Shown here: positions 33,942 to 42,704 of the stretch, one piece after another
Numbering within the stretch: position 1 is the stretch's first letter
Layout: every line of letters begins with the position of its first letter
Source of the DNA: Planctomycetota bacterium
Lineage (GTDB): Bacteria > Planctomycetota > Planctomycetia > Pirellulales > UBA7805
DNA: 64,000 bases
Direction of reading: 5' to 3'
NCBI GenBank assembly: GCA_003389215.1
Contig: QQVP01000022.1
Location: 1 to 64,000, forward strand
Made by a program: the position numbers and the translations under genes
Notes under the pieces: generated by a model
What the model was told of the DNA's origin: nothing
Database searches by the model: none
The model's input: the letters and a program-made list of their open reading frames with translations, nothing else

Positions 33942-36638
33942 TTGAGACTCCTCGTTCTCTTCCTGTTTCTCGCCTCAGGGGCCTGCGCGCTCATTTACGA
34001 GATCACCTGGACGCGGATGCTGACCCTGGTGTTCGGCAGCACCACCTTCGCGGTGAGCACGATTCTCGCCTCGTTCATGGCGGGGCTCGGTCTGGGCAGC
34101 TTCTTCTTTGGACGCTACATCGACCGTCGTGGCCAGCCGCTGTTTGTCTACGGCGTCCTGGAGATCGTCATCGGGGCCTTCGCCCTCGCGTTCCCCTTCA
34201 TTCTCGTGGCCTTGAATCACCTGAACGTCTTCGTTCACCGCGACCTCTGGCCGGAGGCCTCCTATTTCCAGCTCAGCGGCGTCAAGTTTGTGCTCTACTT
34301 CATGACGGTTCTCATTCCCGCGTCGCTGATGGGGGCCACGTTTCCGATCATCGTCAAGTTCTACGTGCGGAGAATCCAGCGACTGGGCGAAGGGGTCGGC
34401 ATCGTTTACACAGTCAACACGTTGGGGGCCGTTCTCGGCTGTCTCGCCACGGGATTCATCCTGATTCGCCTGCTGGGGCAAACCGCCACGACCTATGGGG
34501 CGGCCGGATTGAACATCGCCATCGGTGTGGCCGCTATCGCGATCAACGGGCGCCTGGCCGCCGGCGTCGCCGAAGAGTCGTCCGTCGCCGAAGAGTCATC
34601 CAGCGCTGGGGAGTTGCCCCGCGCCATGGAACCGACCGTCGAGCCGGCCTCGTCCCCAGCGGACGCGGTCAGCCCTTTATTGAGCGCTGCGCAGCCAATG
34701 AACCAGGCCGACCAGCGGGAGGCCGGCATTTCAGCCATCACCGCCGCCGCGCAGGGCTCATTAACAACACCGCCATCAATAACACGACGACTCGCCGCCC
34801 TGGTGCTCTTTGGCTTTGCCGTCTCGGGCTTCTGTGCCCTGGCCTACGAAGTGCTCTGGACACGGATGCTCGTGTTCGCGGCCGGCGTGACGACCTACGC
34901 CTTTAGCGCCATGCTGGGCACATTCCTCTGCGGTTTGGCCCTGGGTAGCATCGCCTTCGGCAAGATCATCGATCGGCAAAAGAACTTGCTGGTCGTCTTC
35001 GCCGTTGTCCAAATGGCCATTGGCGTGACGGCCTATGCCTCTCAGTTTGTCTTGACCCAACCCGACTTCTTCCTGGCCTTGAACACCGGCACGTCGCTCG
35101 AATTCGCGGACACGTGGGGCAGCTTCGCGCGACGGCTCTTCGGCAGCACCGCCTTGCTGATGCTGCTGCCGACGATCCTGATGGGCGCCACCTTTCCGCT
35201 CGTGAACAAGATCTATGTCGGCCGACTGGGAAATCTGGGAAGTGGCGTCGGCAAGGCCTATCTGCTCAACTCGGTCGGCTCGGCCCTCGGCGCGATGGCG
35301 GTCGGCTTTCTGATCATTCCCGCGATCGGCGTGATGAACGGCCTGCTGTTGATCGCGGTCCTGAACATCTCCGTGGGCGGGATCATCCTCGCCCTGGCGC
35401 CCCCCGCCGATTCGTCCGCGGATGCCGCGACCACCGCGCGTCGCTTTCCGCTCATCTCGGCGGTTGTCAGCGTCGGCCTGCTCGCCGCTCTATTCACCTA
35501 CCACTTCACCCGGCCGGCGCCGGCGCTCGAGCGTGGCATTCGGGCAGCCCTCGAGCCGGCGAAGGTGCTTCACTACGAAGAGGGGACCTCCGGCACGTTT
35601 GCCGTGGTCGACGGCAAAGGCGGCGCCTGGCGTGCTCTCTACATCGACGGCTTCAATGCCGCGGGGACGGGAAAGACATACAACTATATGCGCATGCTCG
35701 GCCACTTGCCGATGTTGCTCTGCGAGGACCCGAAGGACGTACTGGTGATCGCCTTCGGCACGGGGACGACCAGCGGAACCATCGGCATGTACGACTTTGA
35801 ACAGTTCGACATCGTCGAGCTGGCGCCCGAGGTTATCGACGTCGCCGACTACTTCGCGGAGCACAACCGCAACATCCTTGACGATCCGCGGACCAACGTG
35901 ATCGTCGACGACGGACGCAACCACGTGCTCACCACGACGCGAAAGTACGACGTGATCAGCCTGGAGCCCATGCCGCCGTACTTTCCTGGCGCAATGAGCC
36001 TCTACACGCGCGACTTCTACGAGATCTGCAAGAGTCGCCTTACGGACCAGGGGGTGATGTGCCAATGGCTTCCGCCGCACAGTCAGTCGCAACACGACCA
36101 GCAGGGGCTTTTGCGGGCCTTCGCCGAGGCCTTTCCGCACACATCGCTGTGGTTTGCGGAAGGGACGCTCGTCGCGATCGGAACGCAGCAGGAGCTTTCC
36201 GTCGACATCCCGAAGCTCGCCCGGCGCCTCGCCTCGGGCCCCGTGCACGACAACTTGCAGACAACGGGGCTGAACGACCCGCTGCGTTTCGTCTCGCAGT
36301 TTCTGATGGGAAGCGACTCGATCGCCAGATACGTCGCCGAAGTCGAGCCGGTCACCGACGACAATCCCTACGTCGAGTTCTTCTCGATCCCCAAGAAGTC
36401 GCACGAGTTCTATCAAAGCGCCAACCTGCTCGACACCATAGCACGCACCGATAGTGTCTTCCCCTACCTGACGGGCATCCCGCCGGATCAGCAGGATGCC
36501 GTTCGAGCGCAGCTGGAAAGTCTGCGCACGGGGCTGCGCGAGACGGTCCAACGGATGGCCATCGAGTCGGCGCGAAAAGAGGGTTTTCTCGACGAGCTGA
36601 AAGCCAGCGTCAAGCCGTTGGCACCGACACAGCAGTAG
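33942..36638 (+). CDS. fused MFS-like/spermidine-synthase-like protein, paralogue 2, carrying an in-frame repeat
   Basis: This 898-residue protein has two homologous membrane halves: residues 1-~205, opening FLASGACALIYEITWTRML, and ~285-500, opening FAVSGFCALAYEVLWTRML, then a synthase-like domain from about 595 (Gly motif AFGTGTT, acidic DDGRNHVL). The usual catalytic Asp-Pro region reads DVISLEPMPP, so the Asp is replaced by Glu-Pro and polyamine synthase activity is unlikely as such. The linker between halves holds a tandem VAEESS and a 35-residue segment (246-280) encoded by repeat copy C. The TTG start at 33942 is preceded by AGGGA about nine bases upstream. Confidence 0.85.
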   Translation: MRLLVLFLFLASGACALIYEITWTRMLTLVFGSTTFAVSTILASFMAGLGLGSFFFGRYIDRRGQPLFVYGVLEIVIGAFALAFPFILVALNHLNVFVHRDLWPEASYFQLSGVKFVLYFMTVLIPASLMGATFPIIVKFYVRRIQRLGEGVGIVYTVNTLGAVLGCLATGFILIRLLGQTATTYGAAGLNIAIGVAAIAINGRLAAGVAEESSVAEESSSAGELPRAMEPTVEPASSPADAVSPLLSAAQPMNQADQREAGISAITAAAQGSLTTPPSITRRLAALVLFGFAVSGFCALAYEVLWTRMLVFAAGVTTYAFSAMLGTFLCGLALGSIAFGKIIDRQKNLLVVFAVVQMAIGVTAYASQFVLTQPDFFLALNTGTSLEFADTWGSFARRLFGSTALLMLLPTILMGATFPLVNKIYVGRLGNLGSGVGKAYLLNSVGSALGAMAVGFLIIPAIGVMNGLLLIAVLNISVGGIILALAPPADSSADAATTARRFPLISAVVSVGLLAALFTYHFTRPAPALERGIRAALEPAKVLHYEEGTSGTFAVVDGKGGAWRALYIDGFNAAGTGKTYNYMRMLGHLPMLLCEDPKDVLVIAFGTGTTSGTIGMYDFEQFDIVELAPEVIDVADYFAEHNRNILDDPRTNVIVDDGRNHVLTTTRKYDVISLEPMPPYFPGAMSLYTRDFYEICKSRLTDQGVMCQWLPPHSQSQHDQQGLLRAFAEAFPHTSLWFAEGTLVAIGTQQELSVDIPKLARRLASGPVHDNLQTTGLNDPLRFVSQFLMGSDSIARYVAEVEPVTDDNPYVEFFSIPKKSHEFYQSANLLDTIARTDSVFPYLTGIPPDQQDAVRAQLESLRTGLRETVQRMAIESARKEGFLDELKASVKPLAPTQQ
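34678..34781 (+). repeat. TA-flanked 100-bp repeat, copy C, inside a coding sequence
   Basis: The 100-bp core is flanked by TA at 34678-34679 and 34780-34781. Element plus one TA duplication gives 102 bp, 34 codons, so frame is kept. The element has no stop in this frame and is translated as LSAAQPMNQADQREAGISAI and onward. It lies in the cytoplasmic linker between the two membrane halves. Confidence 0.9.
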
Positions 36639-36669
36639 CCGATTCCACCTGGCACCACGCCAGCACGCC

Positions 36670-37551
36670 CTAACCGTCCAGCAGCGAGAGCAGGTAGTGC
36701 CGGTATTCCTCATCGAGCGGCTCCGCCAAAGCCCGCAGTTCGTCGCCTGAGATGAATCCCTTCAGGTAGGCCACTTCCTCGACACAGGCGATCTTCAAGC
36801 CTTGTCGCTTCTCGATCGCCGCGATGAAGTTGCTGCCCTGCAAGAGCGAGTCGTGCGTACCTGTGTCGAGCCAGGCGAACCCCCGCCCGAGTCCCTCGAC
36901 GAAGAGTCGCCCGCGCTCGAGATAGGCGGCGATGACGTCGATGATCTCTGTCTCGCCGCGAGCGGACGGGGTTACCTGGGCGGCGATGTCGACGACCTCG
37001 TTGTCAAAGAAGTAGAGGCCCGTCACGGCAAGATTCGACCGCGGGCTGGACGGCTTTTCGGCCAGGGCAACCGGCTTCTCATCCGCATCCATCTCGACGA
37101 CGCCGTAGCGCTGCGGATTGCGCACGCGGTAGGTGAAGATCGTGGCACCCTCCGGTCGGACCGCCGCCGCTTCCAGAGTCATCTGAAAGCTCTGCCCGAA
37201 GAAGATGTTGTCGCCCAGGATCAGCGCGACGTTGTCCTCGGCGATGAATTCGCGGCCGATGTCGAAGGCCTGCGGCAGTCCGTCGGGCCGCGGTTGCACC
37301 GCGTACTGGATTTGCAGGCCCAACCGGCCGCCATCTCCCAGGAGCCGTTCGTAGCCGGCAACATGCTCCGGCGAGGAAACGACCAGGATCTGACGGATGC
37401 CGGCGAGCATGAGCGTCGACAACGGATAGTAGATCATGGGCTTGTCGTAGACCGGCAGCAACTGCTTGCTGACCGATACCGTAAGCGGGTAGAGCCGCGA
37501 GCCGGCGCCTCCCGCCAGAATGATCCCTTTTCTGTAGTGACTCTCACTCAT
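36670..37551 (-). CDS. rmlA: glucose-1-phosphate thymidylyltransferase
   Basis: The 293-residue enzyme converts glucose 1-phosphate and dTTP to dTDP-glucose, the first step to dTDP-deoxysugars. Diagnostic motifs are [43 protein letters not shown] and [14 protein letters not shown]. Length agrees with RmlA (~290). Its ATG overlaps the stop of rmlB by the four-base ATGA arrangement, so the pair is translationally coupled. Confidence 0.96.
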   Translation of the reverse strand: MSESHYRKGIILAGGAGSRLYPLTVSVSKQLLPVYDKPMIYYPLSTLMLAGIRQILVVSSPEHVAGYERLLGDGGRLGLQIQYAVQPRPDGLPQAFDIGREFIAEDNVALILGDNIFFGQSFQMTLEAAAVRPEGATIFTYRVRNPQRYGVVEMDADEKPVALAEKPSSPRSNLAVTGLYFFDNEVVDIAAQVTPSARGETEIIDVIAAYLERGRLFVEGLGRGFAWLDTGTHDSLLQGSNFIAAIEKRQGLKIACVEEVAYLKGFISGDELRALAEPLDEEYRHYLLSLLDG

Positions 37552-38609
37552 ACGCGGTTCAACCCCAACCGTTCGCGTTGATACTTGCCGCTCGTCACGC
37601 GCTCGACCCAGCTCGCATTCTCCATGTACCAACGGACGGTCTTTTCGAGACCCGTCTCAAAGTCGACCGACGGTTGCCAGCCAAGCTCGCTTTGGATCTT
37701 CCCACAGTCCACGGCATACCGCCGATCGTGGCCCGGTCGATCGGTCACGTACGTGATCAGGGAGTGACAGGGCCGGTGGCCAAGCGTCGGGTTCAGGTCG
37801 TCGACGATCCGGCAAATCGCGTCGACGACGTCCTTGTTGGTGCGCTCGCTGTTGCCGCCGATATGGTACGTCTCGCCCGGCTGGCCCCGTTCGAGCACAC
37901 GGAGCAGTGCCTCGCAATGATCCTCGACGTAGAGCCAGTCGCGAACGTTCTGCCCGTCGCCGTAGATCGGCAGCGGCCGCCCCTCGAGGGCATTCAGAAT
38001 CATCAGCGGAATCAGCTTCTCGGGAAATTGATAGGGACCAAAATTGTTCGAGCAGTTGGTGATCAATGTCGGCAGGCCGTGCGTGTGGTGATACGCCCGC
38101 ACGAAGTGATCCGCCGCCGCCTTCGACGCGGAATAGGGGGAACGAGGCGCGTAGGGCGTCTCTTCGACGAATCTGCCCGTCGGTCCCAGCGAACCGTAGA
38201 CCTCGTCGGTCGAGATGTGCAGGAAGCGGAACGCCTGTCGCTCTTCGTCGCCCAGGTCCCTGAAATAGGCCAGCGAGGCCTCCAGGAGCCGGTGCGTGCC
38301 GACGACGTTCGTGTTCACAAACTCGGCGGAGCCCTCGATCGAACGATCGACGTGCGACTCGGCCGCGAAATTGACGATCGCCGTTGGCCGATGCTCAGCG
38401 AGCAGCCCGGCGGTCAGCTCCGCGTCGCCGATGTCGCCCTGTACAAACGTGTGGCTCGGGTTGTCGAGCAGCCCACAGAGCGAGTCCAGATTTCCGGCGT
38501 AGGTCAGTTTGTCGAGATTGACCAGCCTGCCCCGCTCGGTGGAAATCCAGCTTCGCACGAAATGGCTGCCGATAAAGCCTGCCCCACCGGTAACCAAAAT
38601 GGTCTGCAC
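37548..38609 (-). CDS. rmlB: dTDP-glucose 4,6-dehydratase
   Basis: The 353-residue protein is an extended SDR with [25 protein letters not shown], the catalytic YSASK (in [23 protein letters not shown]) and [18 protein letters not shown]. It produces dTDP-4-keto-6-deoxyglucose. The start is GTG with a perfect AAAGGAGG about nine bases upstream. rmlC- and rmlD-type genes do not follow directly; an RmlC-like cupin lies further right in the glycan operon. The upstream gap contains repeat copy D. Confidence 0.96.
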   Translation of the reverse strand: MQTILVTGGAGFIGSHFVRSWISTERGRLVNLDKLTYAGNLDSLCGLLDNPSHTFVQGDIGDAELTAGLLAEHRPTAIVNFAAESHVDRSIEGSAEFVNTNVVGTHRLLEASLAYFRDLGDEERQAFRFLHISTDEVYGSLGPTGRFVEETPYAPRSPYSASKAAADHFVRAYHHTHGLPTLITNCSNNFGPYQFPEKLIPLMILNALEGRPLPIYGDGQNVRDWLYVEDHCEALLRVLERGQPGETYHIGGNSERTNKDVVDAICRIVDDLNPTLGHRPCHSLITYVTDRPGHDRRYAVDCGKIQSELGWQPSVDFETGLEKTVRWYMENASWVERVTSGKYQRERLGLNRV

Positions 38610-38714
38610 CGCGTCGCCTCCTTTTGCATTTCGAGGATCCGGCGAACGTGCGACGATCTCGCCGCCAGGCCCTCGTTTGCGGCTAGACCTACGATAACTC
38701 GCTGGTCACGATTC

Positions 38715-38818
38715 TATTGAGCCCTGCGCAGCCAATGAACCAGGCCGACCAACGGGAGGCCGGCATTTCAGCCATCACCGCCGCCGCGAAGGGCTCATTA
38801 ACAACGCGGCCATCAATA
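38715..38818 (+). repeat. TA-flanked 100-bp repeat, copy D
   Basis: Same orientation as copies A, C, E and F, with TA at 38715-38716 and 38817-38818 and a 100-bp core. It lies between the start of rmlB and the end of the next TPR gene, outside coding sequence. Confidence 0.9.
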
Positions 38819-38872
38819 ATCTAACACGAACGGCGCCGTCGCGCACACTCGCCGCCTCGTTTTCCGTGCGGC

Positions 38873-40939
38873 TCAGTCGGCCGCCTGATCGCGATAGGGC
38901 TTCCCTTGTCGATAGAGTTCGAGCCGTTTCAGGAGTGCGTCCCGGACCGAGCTGGGGGCCAGCTCGGTGGCCTGTTGTTGATACCTGGCCGCCTCGACGA
39001 ATTGACCATCTTCGGCCAAGGCCGCCGCCAGGGTGTCGACGACCGCATAATCACGCGCCGGCGACAGCTGCATCGCGCGACGCGCGTGGGCGACGGCCTT
39101 CTTGCCGTCGCGAAAGCGGGCGTCCGGACAGGTGGCGTAGATCCAGGCCAAGTTGGCAACCGGGTCGAATCGCTGGGGCGCCCGTTCGTGGGCCGCCTGG
39201 TAATCGAGAATCGCCTTGTCGAACTGCGATAGCGACAGCCATACTGCCCCGCGATGTGCGTAAGCGCCGGCATCGTTGGGATTGAGCCGGATCGCCTCGT
39301 CAAAGTCCGCCAGTGCCTCCTGATATTGCTGACGAAGGTGCTGGGACTGTCCTCGACTCTCGTAGAGCTGGCTGAGCGTCTTCGCATCGCCCTGTTCGGT
39401 GAGTGCAAGAATGGCGGCAGTGAAGTCGCGAACCGATTCGTCGAGCCTTTCCAGTCGCCGGTACGCCAGCCCGCGATTGGCATAAACGCGCCACAAGCGC
39501 GGCTTGATCGCAAGGGCCTGGTTATAGTCCTCCAAAGCGAGGCGATATTTCCCCGCGGTCTGATAGGCCAGGCCACGATTGCTATAGGCCGTGTAGTTTC
39601 TTTCGGTATGCGCCAGCGTGTGGGTAAAGAGCGTGATGCTATCGCGCCAATGACGCGTCTGCAGAATCGTCAGCGTCACCAGCACCACCAGGACAATGCC
39701 GGCGCACGACCCCAACACGGCTCTCCGGTTCGCCCACTCTCTAGACATGGCGCTCAGGCCGAACACGACGGCAATGAAGATTCCAATCGCCGGCACATAG
39801 GTGAACTTGTCGGAATAGGCCTCGCGCCCCACGTGCACAATCTTGATGAGCGGGACCAACATTCCCACAAACCAGAACCAGCCCACGGCGGCCCAAGGGT
39901 GTCGTGTCCGCTGCCACACGACCAGACAGGTTGTGGCCATGAGTAGCCCCAGCGCGAACCATGCCTTGGGCAGCGAAATCGATTCGATGTGCAACGGATA
40001 CGGGATCGCCATGCCCACGGGAAAGAACAACATCTGCAGGTAGGCGAGATAGGCGGTCAGTGAGTTGGCCAGCCGCAGGCCCAGCGGCAGGACATCGCTG
40101 GGCGTCATCGACCCGCCCATCTGTTCGCTCAGGTAGGTCGTCGAGCAGGACGCGATCGTCATCAGCAGCAAGGGCGCCTTCTCCAAGAACAAGCGACCGA
40201 ACCTGCCCACAGCGCGGAGGGCGACCGGATCCCGGCCCGCGCCAGGCGTCTCCGGTTCGCGGCCGACGTCAAATCGACCAAATGGCCAGTAGTCGAGCAG
40301 CAGCAGGACGAAGGGAAACGTCACCAGGACGGGCTTGGTCATCAATCCCAAGGCAAACAGCAACGCGACCAGCAAATAACGAGCGACCCCGCCTCGACGC
40401 ACATACGCCGCATAGGCGAACAGCGCCAACAAGAACCAGGTCGTGCTCATCAACCCCTTTCGTTCCGCGACCCAAGCCACCGATTCGACATTCAACGGAT
40501 GGACCGCGAACAGCGCTGCGACCATCGCCGACGGCCAGAGTGTCTTTGTCACGTTGCGCAAGAAGGCAAACAACAGCAACACGTTGGCGGTGTGGAAGAT
40601 CACATTGTTGATGTGAAATCCCGCGGCATGATCTCCGTAGATCTCGACGTCGATCATCAGGGCCAGCCAGGTCAGCGGATGCCAGTTGCCCCCGTGCAGC
40701 GTGTTGCCGAAATCGAAGAAAGCCCAGCGCACGTTCTCCCACGAGAGTCCCTCGCGAACGTTCGGGTTGTCGGCCAGGTAGACGTTGTCGTCGAAGTTGA
40801 GAAAGTCGAACCAGGCGGTCTGCAAGTAACAGGCAAGCACCAGCCCGACCAGGCCCAAGGCGATTAGCAACGGCACCCGACGCGAACTCGACGCCCCAGT
40901 TTCCGCAGGTTCCAAACCGGTCGCCATTTCCAGCCTCAT
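38873..40939 (-). CDS. TMTC-like membrane glycosyltransferase-type protein with TPR tail
   Basis: The 688-residue protein begins with hydrophobic segments (PLLIALGLVGLVLACYLQTAWF) and FDDNVYLADNPNVREG, the GT-C-like DD segment, then HGGNWHPLTWLALMIDVEIYG and FHTANVLLLFAFL; about ten membrane segments cover residues 20-420. TPRs follow (430-600). The tail resembles that of the 28700-29611 protein (IYATCPDARFRDGKKAVAHA, DTLAAALAEDGQFVEA, RLELYRQGKPY). It is related to the gene at 26597-28552 and probably also a polyprenyl-sugar-dependent transferase. The ATG at 40939 leads MRLEMATG. Confidence 0.8.
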   Translation of the reverse strand: MRLEMATGLEPAETGASSSRRVPLLIALGLVGLVLACYLQTAWFDFLNFDDNVYLADNPNVREGLSWENVRWAFFDFGNTLHGGNWHPLTWLALMIDVEIYGDHAAGFHINNVIFHTANVLLLFAFLRNVTKTLWPSAMVAALFAVHPLNVESVAWVAERKGLMSTTWFLLALFAYAAYVRRGGVARYLLVALLFALGLMTKPVLVTFPFVLLLLDYWPFGRFDVGREPETPGAGRDPVALRAVGRFGRLFLEKAPLLLMTIASCSTTYLSEQMGGSMTPSDVLPLGLRLANSLTAYLAYLQMLFFPVGMAIPYPLHIESISLPKAWFALGLLMATTCLVVWQRTRHPWAAVGWFWFVGMLVPLIKIVHVGREAYSDKFTYVPAIGIFIAVVFGLSAMSREWANRRAVLGSCAGIVLVVLVTLTILQTRHWRDSITLFTHTLAHTERNYTAYSNRGLAYQTAGKYRLALEDYNQALAIKPRLWRVYANRGLAYRRLERLDESVRDFTAAILALTEQGDAKTLSQLYESRGQSQHLRQQYQEALADFDEAIRLNPNDAGAYAHRGAVWLSLSQFDKAILDYQAAHERAPQRFDPVANLAWIYATCPDARFRDGKKAVAHARRAMQLSPARDYAVVDTLAAALAEDGQFVEAARYQQQATELAPSSVRDALLKRLELYRQGKPYRDQAAD

Positions 40940-40986
40940 TTGCCGAGAAAGCCGTCGCTTTTACTGGTAGCGGGAATTGCCGTGAA

Positions 40987-40995
40987 CTATCATAG
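40987..40995 (-). promoter_or_regulatory. putative -10 element CTATGATAG upstream of the TMTC-like gene
   Basis: The minus strand reads CTATGATAG, about 48 bases upstream of the ATG at 40939. The nine bases are nearly palindromic. It matches the core of the recurrent motif but lacks GAGG. Confidence 0.3.
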
Positions 40996-41156
40996 AACAT
41001 TGCAAACGCGAAGTCTTTGTGCTTGCCCGCAGCCCGTCTCGCGACGGAAGTCGGCAAGGCGTTCTTCCAGGTCCTCCGCTACCTGCCGGCGACTGCCGAG
41101 AGCGGTCACCACTCGACGACGTCCACGAAGCCCGAATCGTCTCTCACCACAGTCCT

Positions 41157-42587
41157 ATGGATCAAGCGCCGCACGTCATCATCCTCGGTGCCGGAGCCTC
41201 CGGCCTGTCGTTGGCGTGGCGTTTGGCAACCAACGGGGTCCGGGTCGATGTGCTCGAGTCGACCGAGATCGTGGGCGGCCTGGCGGGCACGGTTCGGAAG
41301 GACGGCTACAGCCTCGACTTCGGACCCCACTCGTTCTTTACCGAGGACGATCAGATCCTGTCGGCGACGTTGGGGCTGTTCGAGCCGCCGCTCACTCCCC
41401 TGCCCCGCACCGTGAAGTTCTATTATCGAGGCGGCTACCTCGACTATCCGCTGACGCCCACCAACGTGCTCTTGCAGATGGGACTGCTGGCGGGCTTCCG
41501 CGCCACCTTCAGCTTCCTCTATAGCAAGTTATCGCCGAAGAAGCGGACCGTCCGCGACGGCGAAGACCAAACGGTGGAACAGTGGGCCATCGACAACTTC
41601 GGGCGTTACCTCTACGAGTCGTTCTTCAAGCCGTACACGGAACAATTCTGGAAGGTCCCCTGCACAGAGCTCTCGGCCCGGTCGATTCCCAGTCACACCC
41701 GCACGAGCTTCATGAACACCCTCAAGGTGCTTCTGCGGCGGCGGCTTAGCAAAGTCGATCCTTCGCTCGTGGAGCGCGAGAAGCTGCCGACCTACTATCC
41801 TCGCACCGGATACGGCGAGATCACGGAGAACATTGCCGCCAAGATCGAAGCCGCCGGCGGGAAGATCCACCTCAATAGCCGCGCGACGCAGGTGAGCGAG
41901 CTCTCCGACGGCCTTGTGGGCGTCACCTTCGAAAAGCGAAGCGGCCAGACGGAGGTGATTGAAGGCACCTACGTCGTGTCGACGATCCCCCTGCACCTGT
42001 TCGTCGACATGCTGAGCCCCGCGGCAGCGCCCGAGGTGCTCGAATCGACAAATCATCTCGACTATCGGGCGATGGTGACGTTGGGCCTGGTCACCGAGCG
42101 TCAGGACGTGCTGCCCTGCAGCTACATCTACCACCTCGATCGGCCCTACAACCGCATTACGGAGATGAACAAGTTCCATCCCGACACCAGCCCCCCCGGC
42201 GAGAACATCTTGCTGCTCGAGGTGTGCTGCCTGCGCGGCAGCGCCGGCTGGAATGCCACGAAGGAAGAACTGTTCGACATGTGTGCCGCGTCGCTGGCCG
42301 CGGATCGCATCATCACCGCCGGAGACGTGACGAAGCTCTTGATTCTCAAAGCCCCCTACGCGTATCCCATCTACCGCAAGGACTATGCCGGTCACTTGAA
42401 ACGACTGCTCGGTGAAGTCGAGCGGCGGTCGAATATGGCGACGCTCGGTCGCACCGGCGAGTTCATGTACATGGACTCGGATAAGTGTATCCGCCGTGGC
42501 TTCGACTTTGGAGATCGACTGCTCGAAGAGTTCGGCATCACGCCCAGTCCCCAGCCCGGCACTCCCGAGGCCCCGGTGCGACCGTAG
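41157..42587 (+). CDS. FAD-dependent amine-oxidase/protoporphyrinogen-oxidase-like oxidoreductase
   Basis: This 476-residue protein carries an N-terminal FAD Rossmann motif VIILGAGASGLSLAWRLA followed by GGLAGTVRKDGYSLDFGPH, and ends with a short FAD C-terminal region. FKPYTEQFWKVPCTELSARSIPS recalls proteins from surface-polysaccharide clusters related to UDP-galactopyranose mutase and protoporphyrinogen oxidase. The glycan neighbours favour an NDP-sugar or lipid-linked sugar substrate, but heme synthesis cannot be excluded. The ATG at 41157 is the first residue of a typical MDQAPHVIILG start. Repeat copy E follows 17 bases after its stop. Confidence 0.8.
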   Translation: MDQAPHVIILGAGASGLSLAWRLATNGVRVDVLESTEIVGGLAGTVRKDGYSLDFGPHSFFTEDDQILSATLGLFEPPLTPLPRTVKFYYRGGYLDYPLTPTNVLLQMGLLAGFRATFSFLYSKLSPKKRTVRDGEDQTVEQWAIDNFGRYLYESFFKPYTEQFWKVPCTELSARSIPSHTRTSFMNTLKVLLRRRLSKVDPSLVEREKLPTYYPRTGYGEITENIAAKIEAAGGKIHLNSRATQVSELSDGLVGVTFEKRSGQTEVIEGTYVVSTIPLHLFVDMLSPAAAPEVLESTNHLDYRAMVTLGLVTERQDVLPCSYIYHLDRPYNRITEMNKFHPDTSPPGENILLLEVCCLRGSAGWNATKEELFDMCAASLAADRIITAGDVTKLLILKAPYAYPIYRKDYAGHLKRLLGEVERRSNMATLGRTGEFMYMDSDKCIRRGFDFGDRLLEEFGITPSPQPGTPEAPVRP

Positions 42588-42603
42588 GGCAGTCGGAGAA
42601 CTC

Positions 42604-42704
42604 TATTGAGCCCCGCGCGGCCAATGAACCAGACCGACCAGCGGGAGGCCGGCATTCCAGCCATCACCGCCGCGAAGGGCTCACTAATAACGCAGCCATC
42701 AACA
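42604..42704 (+). repeat. TA-flanked repeat, copy E, supplying a stop codon on the minus strand
   Basis: The core is 97 bp (three bases shorter in the GCC-rich stretch), with TA on the left and CA on the right. The NAD-dependent epimerase gene on the minus strand reads into its TTGATGGC end and stops at the TGA at 42701-42699 (TGT TGA). The element separates two convergent genes. Confidence 0.88.

Noticed and set aside
38689..38700. CTACGATAACTC as a promoter
   Set aside because: Matches the core of the recurrent motif on the plus strand, but no plus-strand gene follows for about 2.4 kb; probably chance.
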